Positions 14,311 to 23,265 of a stretch of DNA of 39,216 bases are shown here, one piece after another. Positions within the stretch are counted from its first letter, which is position 1, and every line of letters starts with the position of its first letter. The notes beneath the pieces are model-generated. The model searched no databases, was not told where the DNA came from, and was given only the letters and a program-made list of their open reading frames with translations. Both the position numbers and the translations under genes were made by a program. Source of the stretch: a virus. The stretch is from the IMG/VR virus record IMGVR_UViG_3300036832_001431, positions 1 to 39,216 of that record; one strand, written 5' to 3'.

Positions 14311-14745
14311 ATGATGGTCGTGCGGCCGGAAATTACCACGCTGACACTCTCGACCGGGGAAACCTTGATCGTGAAGAAGCGCCTGAACGCCGGCGAACGG
14401 CGGGCCATGCTCGCCGCGATGCGCTTGCCGAACGGGCAGATGGATGGCCTGCTCCACGGCCAGGCGACCATCCTGGCGTACCTGGTCGATTGGACCGTGA
14501 AGGACCAGTTGAGTAACGAACCGTTGATCATCGCGGGGCAACCGCGGGAGGCCATCTCGCGCACGCTCGATTCCCTCGACACCGAGGACTTCCGCGAAAT
14601 TCAGGACCTCATCGAGGCGCACGAAGATCGGATGCGCACCGAGCGACAGGAGGAAAAAAAACGGCAGATTGGGAGCTCGAGGTCCGCGCCCGACTCGCCG
14701 TCTGTACCCGATTTGGTTTCCGCTATGCCGATGTCGATGACCTAG
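14311..14745 (+). CDS. Tail assembly chaperone, short (gpG-like) form
   Basis: 144 aa. 'EITTLTLSTGETLIVKKRLN', 'AGERRAMLAAMRLP', 'ILAYLVDWTVKDQ' and 'LDTEDFREIQDLIEAHEDRM' fit gpG-type chaperones that coat the tape measure before tube assembly. After the slippery run the zero frame continues for only 27 low-complexity residues to TAG at 14743-14745, as expected for the short product of a frameshifted pair. It is followed by the -1 frame extension and the tape measure. Confidence 0.8.
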   Translation: MMVVRPEITTLTLSTGETLIVKKRLNAGERRAMLAAMRLPNGQMDGLLHGQATILAYLVDWTVKDQLSNEPLIIAGQPREAISRTLDSLDTEDFREIQDLIEAHEDRMRTERQEEKKRQIGSSRSAPDSPSVPDLVSAMPMSMT

Positions 14746-14819
14746 ACGAAGACGTGTACCTGGTCTGCCTGAAAATTCTGCGGGACGATGCCAGGCCGCC
14801 CGGGACCTTACCCGAGTAA
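14311..14819 (+). CDS. Tail assembly chaperone, long (gpGT-like) -1 frameshift product
   Basis: Slippage by -1 on A AAA AAA (14655-14661) joins residues 1-117 of the short form to a 52-residue extension, giving 169 aa and ending at TAA 14817-14819, seven bases before the tape measure. The extension is protein-like: 'TADWELEVRARLAVCTRFGF', 'DVDDLDEDVYLVCLKILRDD'. It has no start codon or ribosome site of its own. In lambda-type tails the long form links chaperone and tape measure; I infer the same role here. The joint entry spans both frames. Confidence 0.78.
14655..14661 (+). other. Programmed -1 ribosomal frameshift site (A AAA AAA)
   Basis: An eight-base A run (14654-14661) in a GC-rich gene, in the right phase for tandem Lys codons to slip back one base (gaA AAA AAA). 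An AGGAGG at 14648-14653 lies immediately upstream, too close to be an ideal stimulator (usually about 10 bases) but possibly helpful. Downstream sequence is GC-rich and could fold, though I do not see a decisive hairpin. Confidence 0.75.
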
Positions 14820-14825
14820 ACGCCG

Positions 14826-17189
14826 ATGCCCGGACAACTGACCGGAACCTTCAACGCCGACTTCACGGCCTTCTACGCCGCGGTCGATAAGGCGACCTCG
14901 AAGATGGCCGACTTCGGGGCCGGCGCGGACAAAGTGGGCCCGCGCCTGAACCGGATGATTGACGAATTCCAGGGCCGCAAGTTGGTGCAGGAGGCGACCC
15001 TGGCGGCCGAGGCCATCGAGCGCATCGGCGGCGTCTCCATGCTGACCTCCGAGGAGCTGCAACGGGTCGCCGCGCAGGCCTCGGTCGCCGTCACCAAAAT
15101 GAAAAACCTCGGCATCGAGGTGCCGGCGGGCGTCCAGAAAATCGCGAACGAACTGAAGCCGGTCGAGAAGGACCTGCTGAGTATCAACGGCCTGGCCGAA
15201 GAACTCGGCGGGACGTTCGCGGCCGCGCTGAGTGTCGAGGCCGTCGTGAATTTCGCCGAGAACATCGGCAAGAGCGAGCAGGCCCTCGTCCGACTCAGTA
15301 AAGAAACGCAGATTAGTATCGGGGACCTGCAAGACATCACGGCGGCGACCGCGGAGTACGGCCTCTCGAATGACGACCTCGCCAAAGCCATCAATCACGT
15401 CGCGGCCGGCCTGACCGGCGACGAATCCATCGCGCGCGGCATCCACGCCATCGGCCTCAGTGTCGAGGACCTGAAAGGGATGGACGCGAAGACGATGTTT
15501 CTGACGATCGAGCAAGGTCTCTCGAAATTATCGGGCAACGCCCGCGAGCTCGCCGCACAGGAAATTTTCAAAAAGCTCGGGCGCGAGATGGCCGGCTTCG
15601 CGGACGATGCCGAGGGCGCGATGAAGCGCGTGGCGAATCTGCCGAAGCTCACCGACAAAGAAGCCAAGGACCTCGCGGCATACGCCGACGCCTGGGAGCG
15701 ATTCAAGAAAGCCGTCGGGACCGAACAGGACTCGTACCTCGGCAAGCTCGTGGCCGGGTTTCAGGATGTCGGCAACGCGATGAACAACGGCGTCGGGTTC
15801 TGGAGGACCACGATTGCCCTCGCGAATGATTTCTCCGACACGATTGCGACCGGCGGCTGGTTCAAGTTGTCGCACGTCATCGAGGCGGCGAACGAAGCGC
15901 AGCAACGTTTCAAGATGAACACGGCCGACGCGAAGGATGTCAACCTCGGGCTCGAGGCCGCGCTCGACGACGAAGCCGCGGCCGCGCAGTTCCTCGACAA
16001 AGTCCGGACGGACAGTGCGAAGGCCCTCGAGCCGTGGCAGAAGGCCGACCTCGATGCGCTGCGCGAGATGGGGCAACTGAATCAGCAGAACGCGGATCAC
16101 ATCAAAGTCAGCGCCGACCAGTTCAAGCAGTACACCGAGAACATCCGCGAGGCCGAGGAAGCGACGAAGACCCTGAACGAGCTCACGGTGAAATTGAACG
16201 CCGACACCGACAAACTCAATCGCGATACGGGGAAGACCATCGCGGGCCGCACGCAGACGAAAAACGAACAGGAGATTCAGGGCATCAACGACAAACGGGA
16301 CGCCGAGATTGAAAAAATTAAAGCCGAGGGCGAGGCGGCGAAGGAGCAACTGCGGCAGACGCACTCGGAGAGCGACCAGTTGATTGCCGACATCGATAGC
16401 AAGACGGCCGCGGCGATTGCCAACGCGACGACGCAGTTCGGGAAACTGGCCGACGGCGTCGGCGTCGATTTCAAGGAAATCAATGACCACACGTTCCGGC
16501 AGGTCGTAGAGCTCGCCGACAACGCGCGCGACACGTACATTCAGGCGTTGATCACGCCAGGCGTCGGCCGCGATGAACTCGAGAAACTGAAACAGAAGTA
16601 CCGGGACGCCGAGGACGCGATTCGCGACTTCGGCCACGCGACCGACGACGCGAAGAAAAAACAGGAGGCGATGAAGGGCGCGACCGAGGACCTGAGTAAG
16701 GCGCTGATGGACCAGGCGAAGGCCGCGATGACGGCCTCGCACTACTCGTCGGGGCCGGCGTTCACGTATGACCTCTCGACCGCGGCCGGCCTCTCGCAGT
16801 TTCTTACGATGAATCCTGACGCCCGGGTCAGCGCCCCGGCCGGGTACTTCAAGACGCACAACCTCGCCGACGCCGTCCTGGCCGGGTACATCACCGGCGG
16901 CGGATTCTCGCAGTATCAGGCGCAGATGGGCGGCGCGACCGGCCTCACGGCGGCCCCAACCTCGGCACCGGCCGCGGCGCCAGGCCCCTCGAGCAGCCCG
17001 ATGATGCCGCCGACGCCGACGGCCCCGATGCCGCCCGCGCCAGGCGCGGCCGCCGGCAAGCCGGCGACGGTGAATGTGAACGTCTCGGGTGTCTTCGATC
17101 CGAGTTCGGCGCAGAAGCTCGGCACGACCGTCAGCGGCGCGATTGCGACGACCTTGACCGGGTCGCGTCTCCTCGCCGGCTGGAGCTGA
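14826..17189 (+). CDS. Tape measure protein
   Basis: 787 aa. Residues 1-40 start 'TGTFNADFTAFYAAVDKATS', as in many tape measures. Helical and coiled-coil segments dominate to about 640 (for example 'KAEGEAAKEQLRQTHSESDQ' and 'LKQKYRDAEDAIRDFGHATD'), with a small hydrophobic stretch near 115-145 ('LAEELGGTFAAALSVEAVV'). Residues 700-740 are Pro/Ala-rich, then 'PATVNVNVSGVFDP' closes the protein. Length suggests a tail near 0.12 micrometres using the usual 0.15 nm per residue rule. It fixes tail length and may help DNA entry. Confidence 0.92.
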   Translation: MPGQLTGTFNADFTAFYAAVDKATSKMADFGAGADKVGPRLNRMIDEFQGRKLVQEATLAAEAIERIGGVSMLTSEELQRVAAQASVAVTKMKNLGIEVPAGVQKIANELKPVEKDLLSINGLAEELGGTFAAALSVEAVVNFAENIGKSEQALVRLSKETQISIGDLQDITAATAEYGLSNDDLAKAINHVAAGLTGDESIARGIHAIGLSVEDLKGMDAKTMFLTIEQGLSKLSGNARELAAQEIFKKLGREMAGFADDAEGAMKRVANLPKLTDKEAKDLAAYADAWERFKKAVGTEQDSYLGKLVAGFQDVGNAMNNGVGFWRTTIALANDFSDTIATGGWFKLSHVIEAANEAQQRFKMNTADAKDVNLGLEAALDDEAAAAQFLDKVRTDSAKALEPWQKADLDALREMGQLNQQNADHIKVSADQFKQYTENIREAEEATKTLNELTVKLNADTDKLNRDTGKTIAGRTQTKNEQEIQGINDKRDAEIEKIKAEGEAAKEQLRQTHSESDQLIADIDSKTAAAIANATTQFGKLADGVGVDFKEINDHTFRQVVELADNARDTYIQALITPGVGRDELEKLKQKYRDAEDAIRDFGHATDDAKKKQEAMKGATEDLSKALMDQAKAAMTASHYSSGPAFTYDLSTAAGLSQFLTMNPDARVSAPAGYFKTHNLADAVLAGYITGGGFSQYQAQMGGATGLTAAPTSAPAAAPGPSSSPMMPPTPTAPMPPAPGAAAGKPATVNVNVSGVFDPSSAQKLGTTVSGAIATTLTGSRLLAGWS

Positions 17190-17191
17190 GG

Positions 17192-18112
17192 GTGCGCACG
17201 ATCAATCCTCGGCGCATCGCGAAGTCCGGCACCTTCGTGCTCGCCGGCCGAGGCCTGTTCGGGAACCCCACGCCGCCGTGGGCTTATACGACATCGACGC
17301 CCGGGTACTGGGAATACACGACGGGCGCGGCCTCCTCGCCGGTGCCGGCGTCCGACCTACAGCTCGACTTCGACGGCGCCGCGAAGTTGACGGTCGATGG
17401 CGTGACGTACACCGCGGACGGCGCGCCGGCGGGCTTCACGCCGACGACGAATCTGAAGGGCCATATCGACTTCGGGCACATCATTTTCTCGGGGACGACG
17501 TGGGGCATCGAATGGACGGTCAAAATCTGCAACGTCACGCAGGGCCCGAGTTTCATTAACACGACGACGGGCGCGCTGACGCCGGTGCCGTTGCCGGACG
17601 ATACCTCCTGGTTTGACATGCATACGCTGCAGGGCAACCTGCACGGGAATACCGGGACCTTCTATTCCGGCAGCCCGACGACGTTCCGCCTGACCGACTA
17701 CGCCACGAACATCTACATCGACGGCAATTACGTCATCGAAATGTTTTGGTGGGTCCTCCCCGACACGACGGCGTGCGGCGAGCAGAACACGACGACGCCG
17801 CAGGACAGTACCTCGCACCTGGTCCTCGCCGCCGAGGCCCCTGCGGGATATCAGGCGTTTAATCCGAGCGACCCGAGTGACGCGCCGACGCCCGTCATCA
17901 CGTCCATCGAGCCGAACCACGGGTACGCCGGCACGACCGTTAAAATTTGGGGCACCGGATTCGGGGACGGCGCGACCGTCACCTTCGACGGCGCCGCGGC
18001 GACGGCCATCACGGTCGTCTCGAAATATCAGATTACCTGCACGGCCCCGACGCACGCGCTCGGGGGCGCGGTCGTCGTCGTCACGAATCCCGACGGCGTC
18101 TCGAGTACGTAG
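17192..18112 (+). CDS. Tail protein with incomplete C-terminal IPT/TIG domain
   Basis: 306 aa from GTG 17192. Residues 1-220 are beta-rich and Thr/Gly/Asn-rich, without a family I recognise; position after the tape measure suggests a distal tail protein. Residues about 228-306 are an IPT/TIG immunoglobulin-like domain ('PVITSIEPNHGYAGTTVKIW', 'GTGFGDGATVTFDG', 'GAVVVVTNPDGVSST'). The domain stops one strand early at TAG 18110-18112. The next gene is in the same frame and begins with the missing 'TYTY' strand. The two may therefore be one protein made by readthrough. Confidence 0.78.
   Translation: MRTINPRRIAKSGTFVLAGRGLFGNPTPPWAYTTSTPGYWEYTTGAASSPVPASDLQLDFDGAAKLTVDGVTYTADGAPAGFTPTTNLKGHIDFGHIIFSGTTWGIEWTVKICNVTQGPSFINTTTGALTPVPLPDDTSWFDMHTLQGNLHGNTGTFYSGSPTTFRLTDYATNIYIDGNYVIEMFWWVLPDTTACGEQNTTTPQDSTSHLVLAAEAPAGYQAFNPSDPSDAPTPVITSIEPNHGYAGTTVKIWGTGFGDGATVTFDGAAATAITVVSKYQITCTAPTHALGGAVVVVTNPDGVSST
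18110..18112 (+). other. In-frame amber codon inside an IPT/TIG domain
   Basis: TAG followed by GCG then ATG (18116), all in one frame. Removing the stop joins 'VTNPDGVSST' to 'AMNPTYTYDDH', which matches the end of an IPT domain. No clear ribosome site precedes ATG 18116. Either leaky termination, reinitiation, a nonsense mutation or a base-call error would explain it. Confidence 0.7.
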
Positions 18113-18115
18113 GCG

Positions 18116-20701
18116 ATGAATCCGACTTACACGTACGACGACCACGTTCTCGACATCTCGAGCGTGACGCCGAACACCGGGCCGACGGCCGGCGGCACGC
18201 CGGTGCAGATTGTCGGCCGCGGCTTCCTCGACCCGGCCGGCGGCACGACGGCCCCGACCCCGACCGTGACCATCGGCGGCGCCGCGGTCTCGGTCTCGAG
18301 TGCGGGCGACACCTTCGCGCAGTTCGTCACGCCGGCGCACGCCGCGGGCGCGGTCGATATCGTCGTCACGGCGTCCGATGGCGTGGCCGTCACCCTGACC
18401 AATGGCTTCACGTACGCCGACGCCGCGCCGCCGCACGACCTCCGCTTCCGCTCACCCTCGGGCGGCGCGAATTCCCTGGCGCGCACCGAGAACACGCCGC
18501 CGCAAATCACGCAGAGTCTCGGCCAACACGACACGGCCGGATTCTCGACGCCGCAGCAGCCCGTCGGCCTCGAAGGCGTGACCTGGTCGGCGTTCGGGCA
18601 GGTCCTCTTCGAGGGGCCGATTACCAAGACGACGGCGCGCACCGACGGCCGCGAGAAGCTCGAGGTTTGGGATGTCGAGGCCCTCGGGCAATCGTTCCTC
18701 CTCTCGAAGCGCAACGCGACCGGGTCCTGGCACTCGGTCTCGGCCACGACGATTCTGACCACGCTCCTCGCGCAGTACGCCCCGGGATTTCAGTCCTCCA
18801 TCGAGGGCGGCCTGCCGCTGATCACGCTCGAGGCCGACGGGTCGCAAGATTTATGGTCGGTCCTCATCAACGCGTGCGAGCTCGCCGGGGCGCACGTCTT
18901 CGTGGCCGGCACGACCGTGCACGCGTTCTCGCTCGATTCCCACTACGACCCACCGGGCGCCGTCACCGACGGGAATCCGGATCTGCTCTGGCCGGAAATC
19001 GGCCAGGCCGTCACCTATCAGCTCGAGTACTCGCAACTGATCAACTCGGTCACCGTCCGCGGCGCCGAGGGCATCGTGGCGACGGTCGAGGATGCCGCCT
19101 CGATTGGGCAGTACGGCCGGCTCGGTGGGCCGTTGATTGACGACAACACGCTGACGACCCTGGACGAATGCACGCGCCGCGGGCAGACGATTCTCAAGCA
19201 GCACGCGCAGCCGGTCCCAACCGCGCACTACGCCACGCGGGACCTGAAGACCCGGGCCGGCAAGACGGTCAGTATTTCCACGTCGGTCCCGCACATCTCG
19301 GCGTCCTATCTGATCTCGAACGTCCAGATTGACCAGCTCGAGAACCTGGCCGTCGGGCAGCGCCCGCGGTTCATCGTGACGGCCGTGCCGGCGTGGGCCC
19401 CGGCCATGATGCTCAGTGCCCCGACGACGCGCGTGCTCGAGGCCGCGGTCGATGTGATTGCCGAGAAGAATCAGCAGCCGAGACTCGCCGGCGATGTCAC
19501 GAGTGACGCCGGCGGCCGCACGACGATTCCGCCCGCGTCGATTCCGGCCTCGAAGCTGGCCGGGTGCATCGACTCGACCAAGTTGACGCCGACGCCCGTC
19601 GTGCCCGGGTCGTACGGCGGCGCCTTCAGTCGCGAGCTCGAGCCGGCCGCGCAGACCTTCACGCCGAATCATAAAATCGTCGCGTTCTCGGTCGATGCCG
19701 CCGGCCGGATTACCGCGGCCGCGGAGGACCCGGTGCCGGCCATCAAGGCCGACGGCGCCGAACCCTTCACTGCGAATCAGTCACTCGGCGGCCACGCCCT
19801 CACGAACGCGGCCGACCCGACCAACGCGCAAGATGTCGCGACGAAGGCGTACGTCGATGCGCATGCCGGCAGCGGCGGCGGCGCGGGCGGCGATATCCGG
19901 TCGGATGGCACCGTCCCCTTCGCGGCCAATGAATCGATGGGCGGCCATGCCCTCGTGAACGTCGCCACGCCGGTGAATCCCACCGACGCGGCGACGAAGG
20001 CGTACGTCGATGCGCGCACGCCGCAGAACGCCAGTGTCAAGGCGTACCGGGGCACGGTCCAGACGCTGACCTCCGGCACCGAGACGCCGATTGCGATGAC
20101 GGCGACCAGTTACGACTCGGCCGGGTTCTGGTCCTCGAGCCAACCGACGCGGCTGACGGTGCCGGCCGGATTCGCGGGTCGCTATCAGGTCCTCGGGCAG
20201 ATTGGCCTCGCGCCGTTTACCGCAACCGGCACCGTCGTCATCCGCATCAAGGTCAATGGCGTCCTGGCCGCGACCCACGGCTTCAACGCGACGGCGCTCG
20301 CGGATGCCGTGCAGGTCGATGCGCAGCTGAATCTCGCCGTCAACGATTACGTCGAACTGACGACCGTCGTCACCGACAGTGCCGGATCGACGCACGACAC
20401 GGTCGGCGGCGCGACCGAGACGTACGTGAGCATGATCCTGAGCGTCGGCGGCGTCGGCGGCACCGGCGGCGGGACCGGCGGCGGCAGCGGCACGCGGTAC
20501 GCCGGCGAAATTCCGACGGGCACGATCGACGGGACGAATCGCACGTACACGGCCGCGCACGCGTACCTCGACCTGGAGGTCTACGTGAACGGCCTGGCGC
20601 AAACCCCGGGCATCGATTACGACCCGATGACGCCGACGACGTTTGCGTTCAACCTGCCGCCGCTGCCCGGGGATACCGTGATGATTTCCTACGGCGTCTG
20701 A
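18116..20701 (+). CDS. Tail tip/hub protein with IPT domain and fibre modules
   Basis: 861 aa. Residues 1-105 hold the end of one IPT domain and a complete one ('DISSVTPNTGPTAGGTPVQI', ending 'LTNGFTYAD'). Residues about 106-470 resemble hub/tip proteins ('FGQVLFEGPITKTTARTDGR', 'LWSVLINACELAGAHVFVAG', 'HYATRDLKTRAGKTVSIS'). Two fibre repeats follow at about 553-582 and 604-630 ('LGGHALTNAADPTNAQDVAT', 'KAYVDA'). Residues 640-775 look like a C1q/TNF-type jelly roll, and about 795-861 a small beta domain ('LEVYVNGLAQTPGIDYDP', 'GDTVMISYG'). It is probably the central tip plus an anchored fibre. Confidence 0.78.
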   Translation: MNPTYTYDDHVLDISSVTPNTGPTAGGTPVQIVGRGFLDPAGGTTAPTPTVTIGGAAVSVSSAGDTFAQFVTPAHAAGAVDIVVTASDGVAVTLTNGFTYADAAPPHDLRFRSPSGGANSLARTENTPPQITQSLGQHDTAGFSTPQQPVGLEGVTWSAFGQVLFEGPITKTTARTDGREKLEVWDVEALGQSFLLSKRNATGSWHSVSATTILTTLLAQYAPGFQSSIEGGLPLITLEADGSQDLWSVLINACELAGAHVFVAGTTVHAFSLDSHYDPPGAVTDGNPDLLWPEIGQAVTYQLEYSQLINSVTVRGAEGIVATVEDAASIGQYGRLGGPLIDDNTLTTLDECTRRGQTILKQHAQPVPTAHYATRDLKTRAGKTVSISTSVPHISASYLISNVQIDQLENLAVGQRPRFIVTAVPAWAPAMMLSAPTTRVLEAAVDVIAEKNQQPRLAGDVTSDAGGRTTIPPASIPASKLAGCIDSTKLTPTPVVPGSYGGAFSRELEPAAQTFTPNHKIVAFSVDAAGRITAAAEDPVPAIKADGAEPFTANQSLGGHALTNAADPTNAQDVATKAYVDAHAGSGGGAGGDIRSDGTVPFAANESMGGHALVNVATPVNPTDAATKAYVDARTPQNASVKAYRGTVQTLTSGTETPIAMTATSYDSAGFWSSSQPTRLTVPAGFAGRYQVLGQIGLAPFTATGTVVIRIKVNGVLAATHGFNATALADAVQVDAQLNLAVNDYVELTTVVTDSAGSTHDTVGGATETYVSMILSVGGVGGTGGGTGGGSGTRYAGEIPTGTIDGTNRTYTAAHAYLDLEVYVNGLAQTPGIDYDPMTPTTFAFNLPPLPGDTVMISYGV

Positions 20702-20702
20702 T

Positions 20703-23252
20703 ATGGAACGCAATCTCACCGGCTGGGAACTCGGCGACATCGGCGAGCAGCGCGCGTCGGCGTCGACGAACATCACGGCCGGCGTCACCGTCCCGAACAC
20801 GACGGCCCGCAGTGGACAGTTCCGGCTGCAGATTGCCGTGCAGGGCAGTGCCTCGAACCTGCTCGCGTTTCCTGGCGCCTCGGTCACCGGCACGGCCGTC
20901 AGTCCCACGCTGCCGGCCGGCACACATAAGCGCTTTCGCGGCCGGTTCTACCTCCGGGTCGAGAGCACGTACATGCCGTTCGGGAATAGTCAGATTCGCC
21001 TCTGCGGCCTCGGCGGCGAATTCGACACGAACAGCATCAACGTCTGGATGGATGCCACGCGCGCGCTGACCGTGAAAGTCGGGCCCGGTCTGCCGGCCAT
21101 CGGCGGCGGCGGGTACACGACGCAACCGCATACGCCGCCGATGGCCGTCGGCACCTGGTATCGGTTGCTGCTCGATGTCGATTACGCGATTACCTCCGCG
21201 GTCGCCGTCGCCGTCTCGCTGCAGGTCACGACCGACGCCTCGACCCCGGCCCTCGATGCGACCGTGACGGATGCGGGCAGTTTCAGCACGTCCGATGCGA
21301 TGGGCGCGGTCACGCTCCTGAGCGAACGCGTCCGCAACACGAACGACGCCGCCGGGACGTATTCCTTCGATGACCTCGTGTGGCTCGCCGCGGCCGGGGC
21401 CGAAGGCGCGAATCCGCTGACGTTGCCGGACGCGACCAACGTCCTCGGGCTCGCGCCGACATCGATGATCACGGCGCAGTGGGAGACCGGGACGGTCACC
21501 AATGTGGACGAGTACCCGCTCGATACCAGCGGGACCGGGGGCGCCGGCGACACCTTGAGCTCGGTCCTCGGCGACGGCACGACGGTCGTCTTCGGCCATG
21601 CGAGCTCGGCGGCCCTCGGCATCATCGGGGCGGCCGCGGTCAAGGTGTCCGGCAATGCGCGCATCACCGGGAGTGGCACCGGCGCCGTGGATTTCCTCCT
21701 GACCGGGACGCCCACCTCGCGCGTGCTGCAGACGCAATACCCGGCCGTCGCGAGCGGCGTCACGCCGGTCGGCGGCCAGGATTGGAGCGGCCTGCGCGCG
21801 AATCACTTCGACTCGATGACCTTCGGCGTGACCAAACGGAACGGCACGCAGCAGACCTCCCTCGGAAACATCATTGTGGAATATCTGCCGGCGACGGCCA
21901 CGACGTTTGCCGGCGCCGCGCAGATTCGCGGGACGACGCAGATCAAACCCGGCACGATTACCGACCCGCAAATCAGCGCGACGGCCGGCATCAAACTCTC
22001 GAAACTCGAGAAGGCCGTCGTTGCCGCGGATGGTTCGGTGCCTCTGACGGCCGACCTGCCCCTCGGGGGACACAAGCTGACCGGCGTGGCCGACCCGGGC
22101 GCCGCGCAGGATGCCGCGACGAAGGCCTACGTCGATGCGCACGCCCCGACCGGCGTCATCCTCGCAAATGGGTCGGTCCCGTTCGCCGCCGACGAATCGA
22201 TGGCCGGTCACAAGCTGACGAACGTCACCGACCCGGTCAATCCGCAGGACGCGGCGACGAAGGCGTACGTCGATGGGCACGCCGCCGGCGGCGCGCCTGG
22301 GACCTTCAACGAGACGCCAGGCGGCGCCGTCAACGGCGCCAATACGGCCTTCACGACGGCGGTTGCATACGCGTCGGGCACGCTACGCGTCTATGTGAAT
22401 GGCGTACGCCTCGCGCCGGCCGACTACACCGAAACGGGCGCGGCGGCCTTCACGCTCGGTACCGCGCCGGCGACTGGCGACCTCCTGCGCGTCGACTACA
22501 ACTTCGTGACCGGCGTCGTCGGTACCGCGCTTACGGGTACGTTCGCGGCGCGGCCGGCGGCCGCGACAAGCGGCCGTCTCTATCTGCCAACGGACGGTTT
22601 CTCGATCGACCGCGACAACGGCGCGTCGTGGGATGCGTGGGGTCCGCTCGCGCCGCTGATCGAACCGAGCGATACCGGGTTCAGTTGGATCAACCAAGGC
22701 GCGTCGACGATCGCGATCGATCGCGGCCGGCTGACGTTGCGCGGCGCCGGCACGAGCGGCGGTACGAACTGGGCCCTGCGCGTGAAGACGTTGCCGGCGG
22801 CGCCGTACACGGTGACGTACCGCTTCCTGCCGCCGGTCTTTTGCAAGTTGTTTCTCGGGTACGGCCTGGTCGTGCGCCAGGTCGGCGCCGGCACGGGACA
22901 AAACCGCTTCGTCGCGTTGTGGTGGAGTCTCGGCAACTTCGCCGGCGCCGACGCCGGCGGCATCATCCGCTGCGAGAAGTGGACGAGCCCGACAGTCGTC
23001 AGCGCGAGTTACATCGAACAGCGCGCGATTACGCCGCCGCAATGGTTCCGCGTCCAGGACGACGGCACGAATCTGATCTTGTCAGTCAGCGGCGACGGCG
23101 CGACGTGGGTCACGCTGCTGACCGTCGCGCGTCTGGATTTCATGCTCCAGGGCGCCGACCAGTTCGGGTTCGGCGTGTTCACGATGAACAACGCGGCGCC
23201 GAATCTCGACGTGCCGATTACGCTCGTCTCGCTCGCCGTGACGACGCCGTAG
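20703..23252 (+). CDS. Tail fibre / receptor-binding protein with lectin-like domains
   Basis: 849 aa. Residues 1-230 look like a LamG/concanavalin jelly roll ('RFRGRFYLRVESTYMPFGNS', 'YSFDDLVWLAAAG'). Two fibre repeats at about 450-525 ('LGGHKLTGVADPGAAQDAAT', 'AGHKLTNVTDPVNPQDAATK') repeat the modules of the previous gene, as does the small beta domain at about 532-601 ('LRVYVNGVRLAPADYTETGA'). Residues 620-849 are a second lectin-like domain ending 'LVSLAVTTP'. It probably recognises the host surface. CTCGAG almost vanishes in this gene, consistent with recombination. It ends in TAG, with the ribosome site overlapping the stop. Confidence 0.75.
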   Translation: MERNLTGWELGDIGEQRASASTNITAGVTVPNTTARSGQFRLQIAVQGSASNLLAFPGASVTGTAVSPTLPAGTHKRFRGRFYLRVESTYMPFGNSQIRLCGLGGEFDTNSINVWMDATRALTVKVGPGLPAIGGGGYTTQPHTPPMAVGTWYRLLLDVDYAITSAVAVAVSLQVTTDASTPALDATVTDAGSFSTSDAMGAVTLLSERVRNTNDAAGTYSFDDLVWLAAAGAEGANPLTLPDATNVLGLAPTSMITAQWETGTVTNVDEYPLDTSGTGGAGDTLSSVLGDGTTVVFGHASSAALGIIGAAAVKVSGNARITGSGTGAVDFLLTGTPTSRVLQTQYPAVASGVTPVGGQDWSGLRANHFDSMTFGVTKRNGTQQTSLGNIIVEYLPATATTFAGAAQIRGTTQIKPGTITDPQISATAGIKLSKLEKAVVAADGSVPLTADLPLGGHKLTGVADPGAAQDAATKAYVDAHAPTGVILANGSVPFAADESMAGHKLTNVTDPVNPQDAATKAYVDGHAAGGAPGTFNETPGGAVNGANTAFTTAVAYASGTLRVYVNGVRLAPADYTETGAAAFTLGTAPATGDLLRVDYNFVTGVVGTALTGTFAARPAAATSGRLYLPTDGFSIDRDNGASWDAWGPLAPLIEPSDTGFSWINQGASTIAIDRGRLTLRGAGTSGGTNWALRVKTLPAAPYTVTYRFLPPVFCKLFLGYGLVVRQVGAGTGQNRFVALWWSLGNFAGADAGGIIRCEKWTSPTVVSASYIEQRAITPPQWFRVQDDGTNLILSVSGDGATWVTLLTVARLDFMLQGADQFGFGVFTMNNAAPNLDVPITLVSLAVTTP

Positions 23253-23265
23253 GAGAGAGCCGACG

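Noticed and set aside
15528-16859. 443-codon reverse frame opposite the tape measure
   Set aside because: Antisense to a well-supported coiled-coil protein.
20649-22280. 543-codon reverse frame opposite the fibre genes
   Set aside because: Arg-rich shadow; no recognisable domain or start signals.
4356-23252. Reassignment of TAG to an amino acid across the genome
   Set aside because: TAG ends other genes sensibly (4356, 14745, 23252, 25232), with ribosome sites or new starts right after, so only the 18110 site looks like readthrough.
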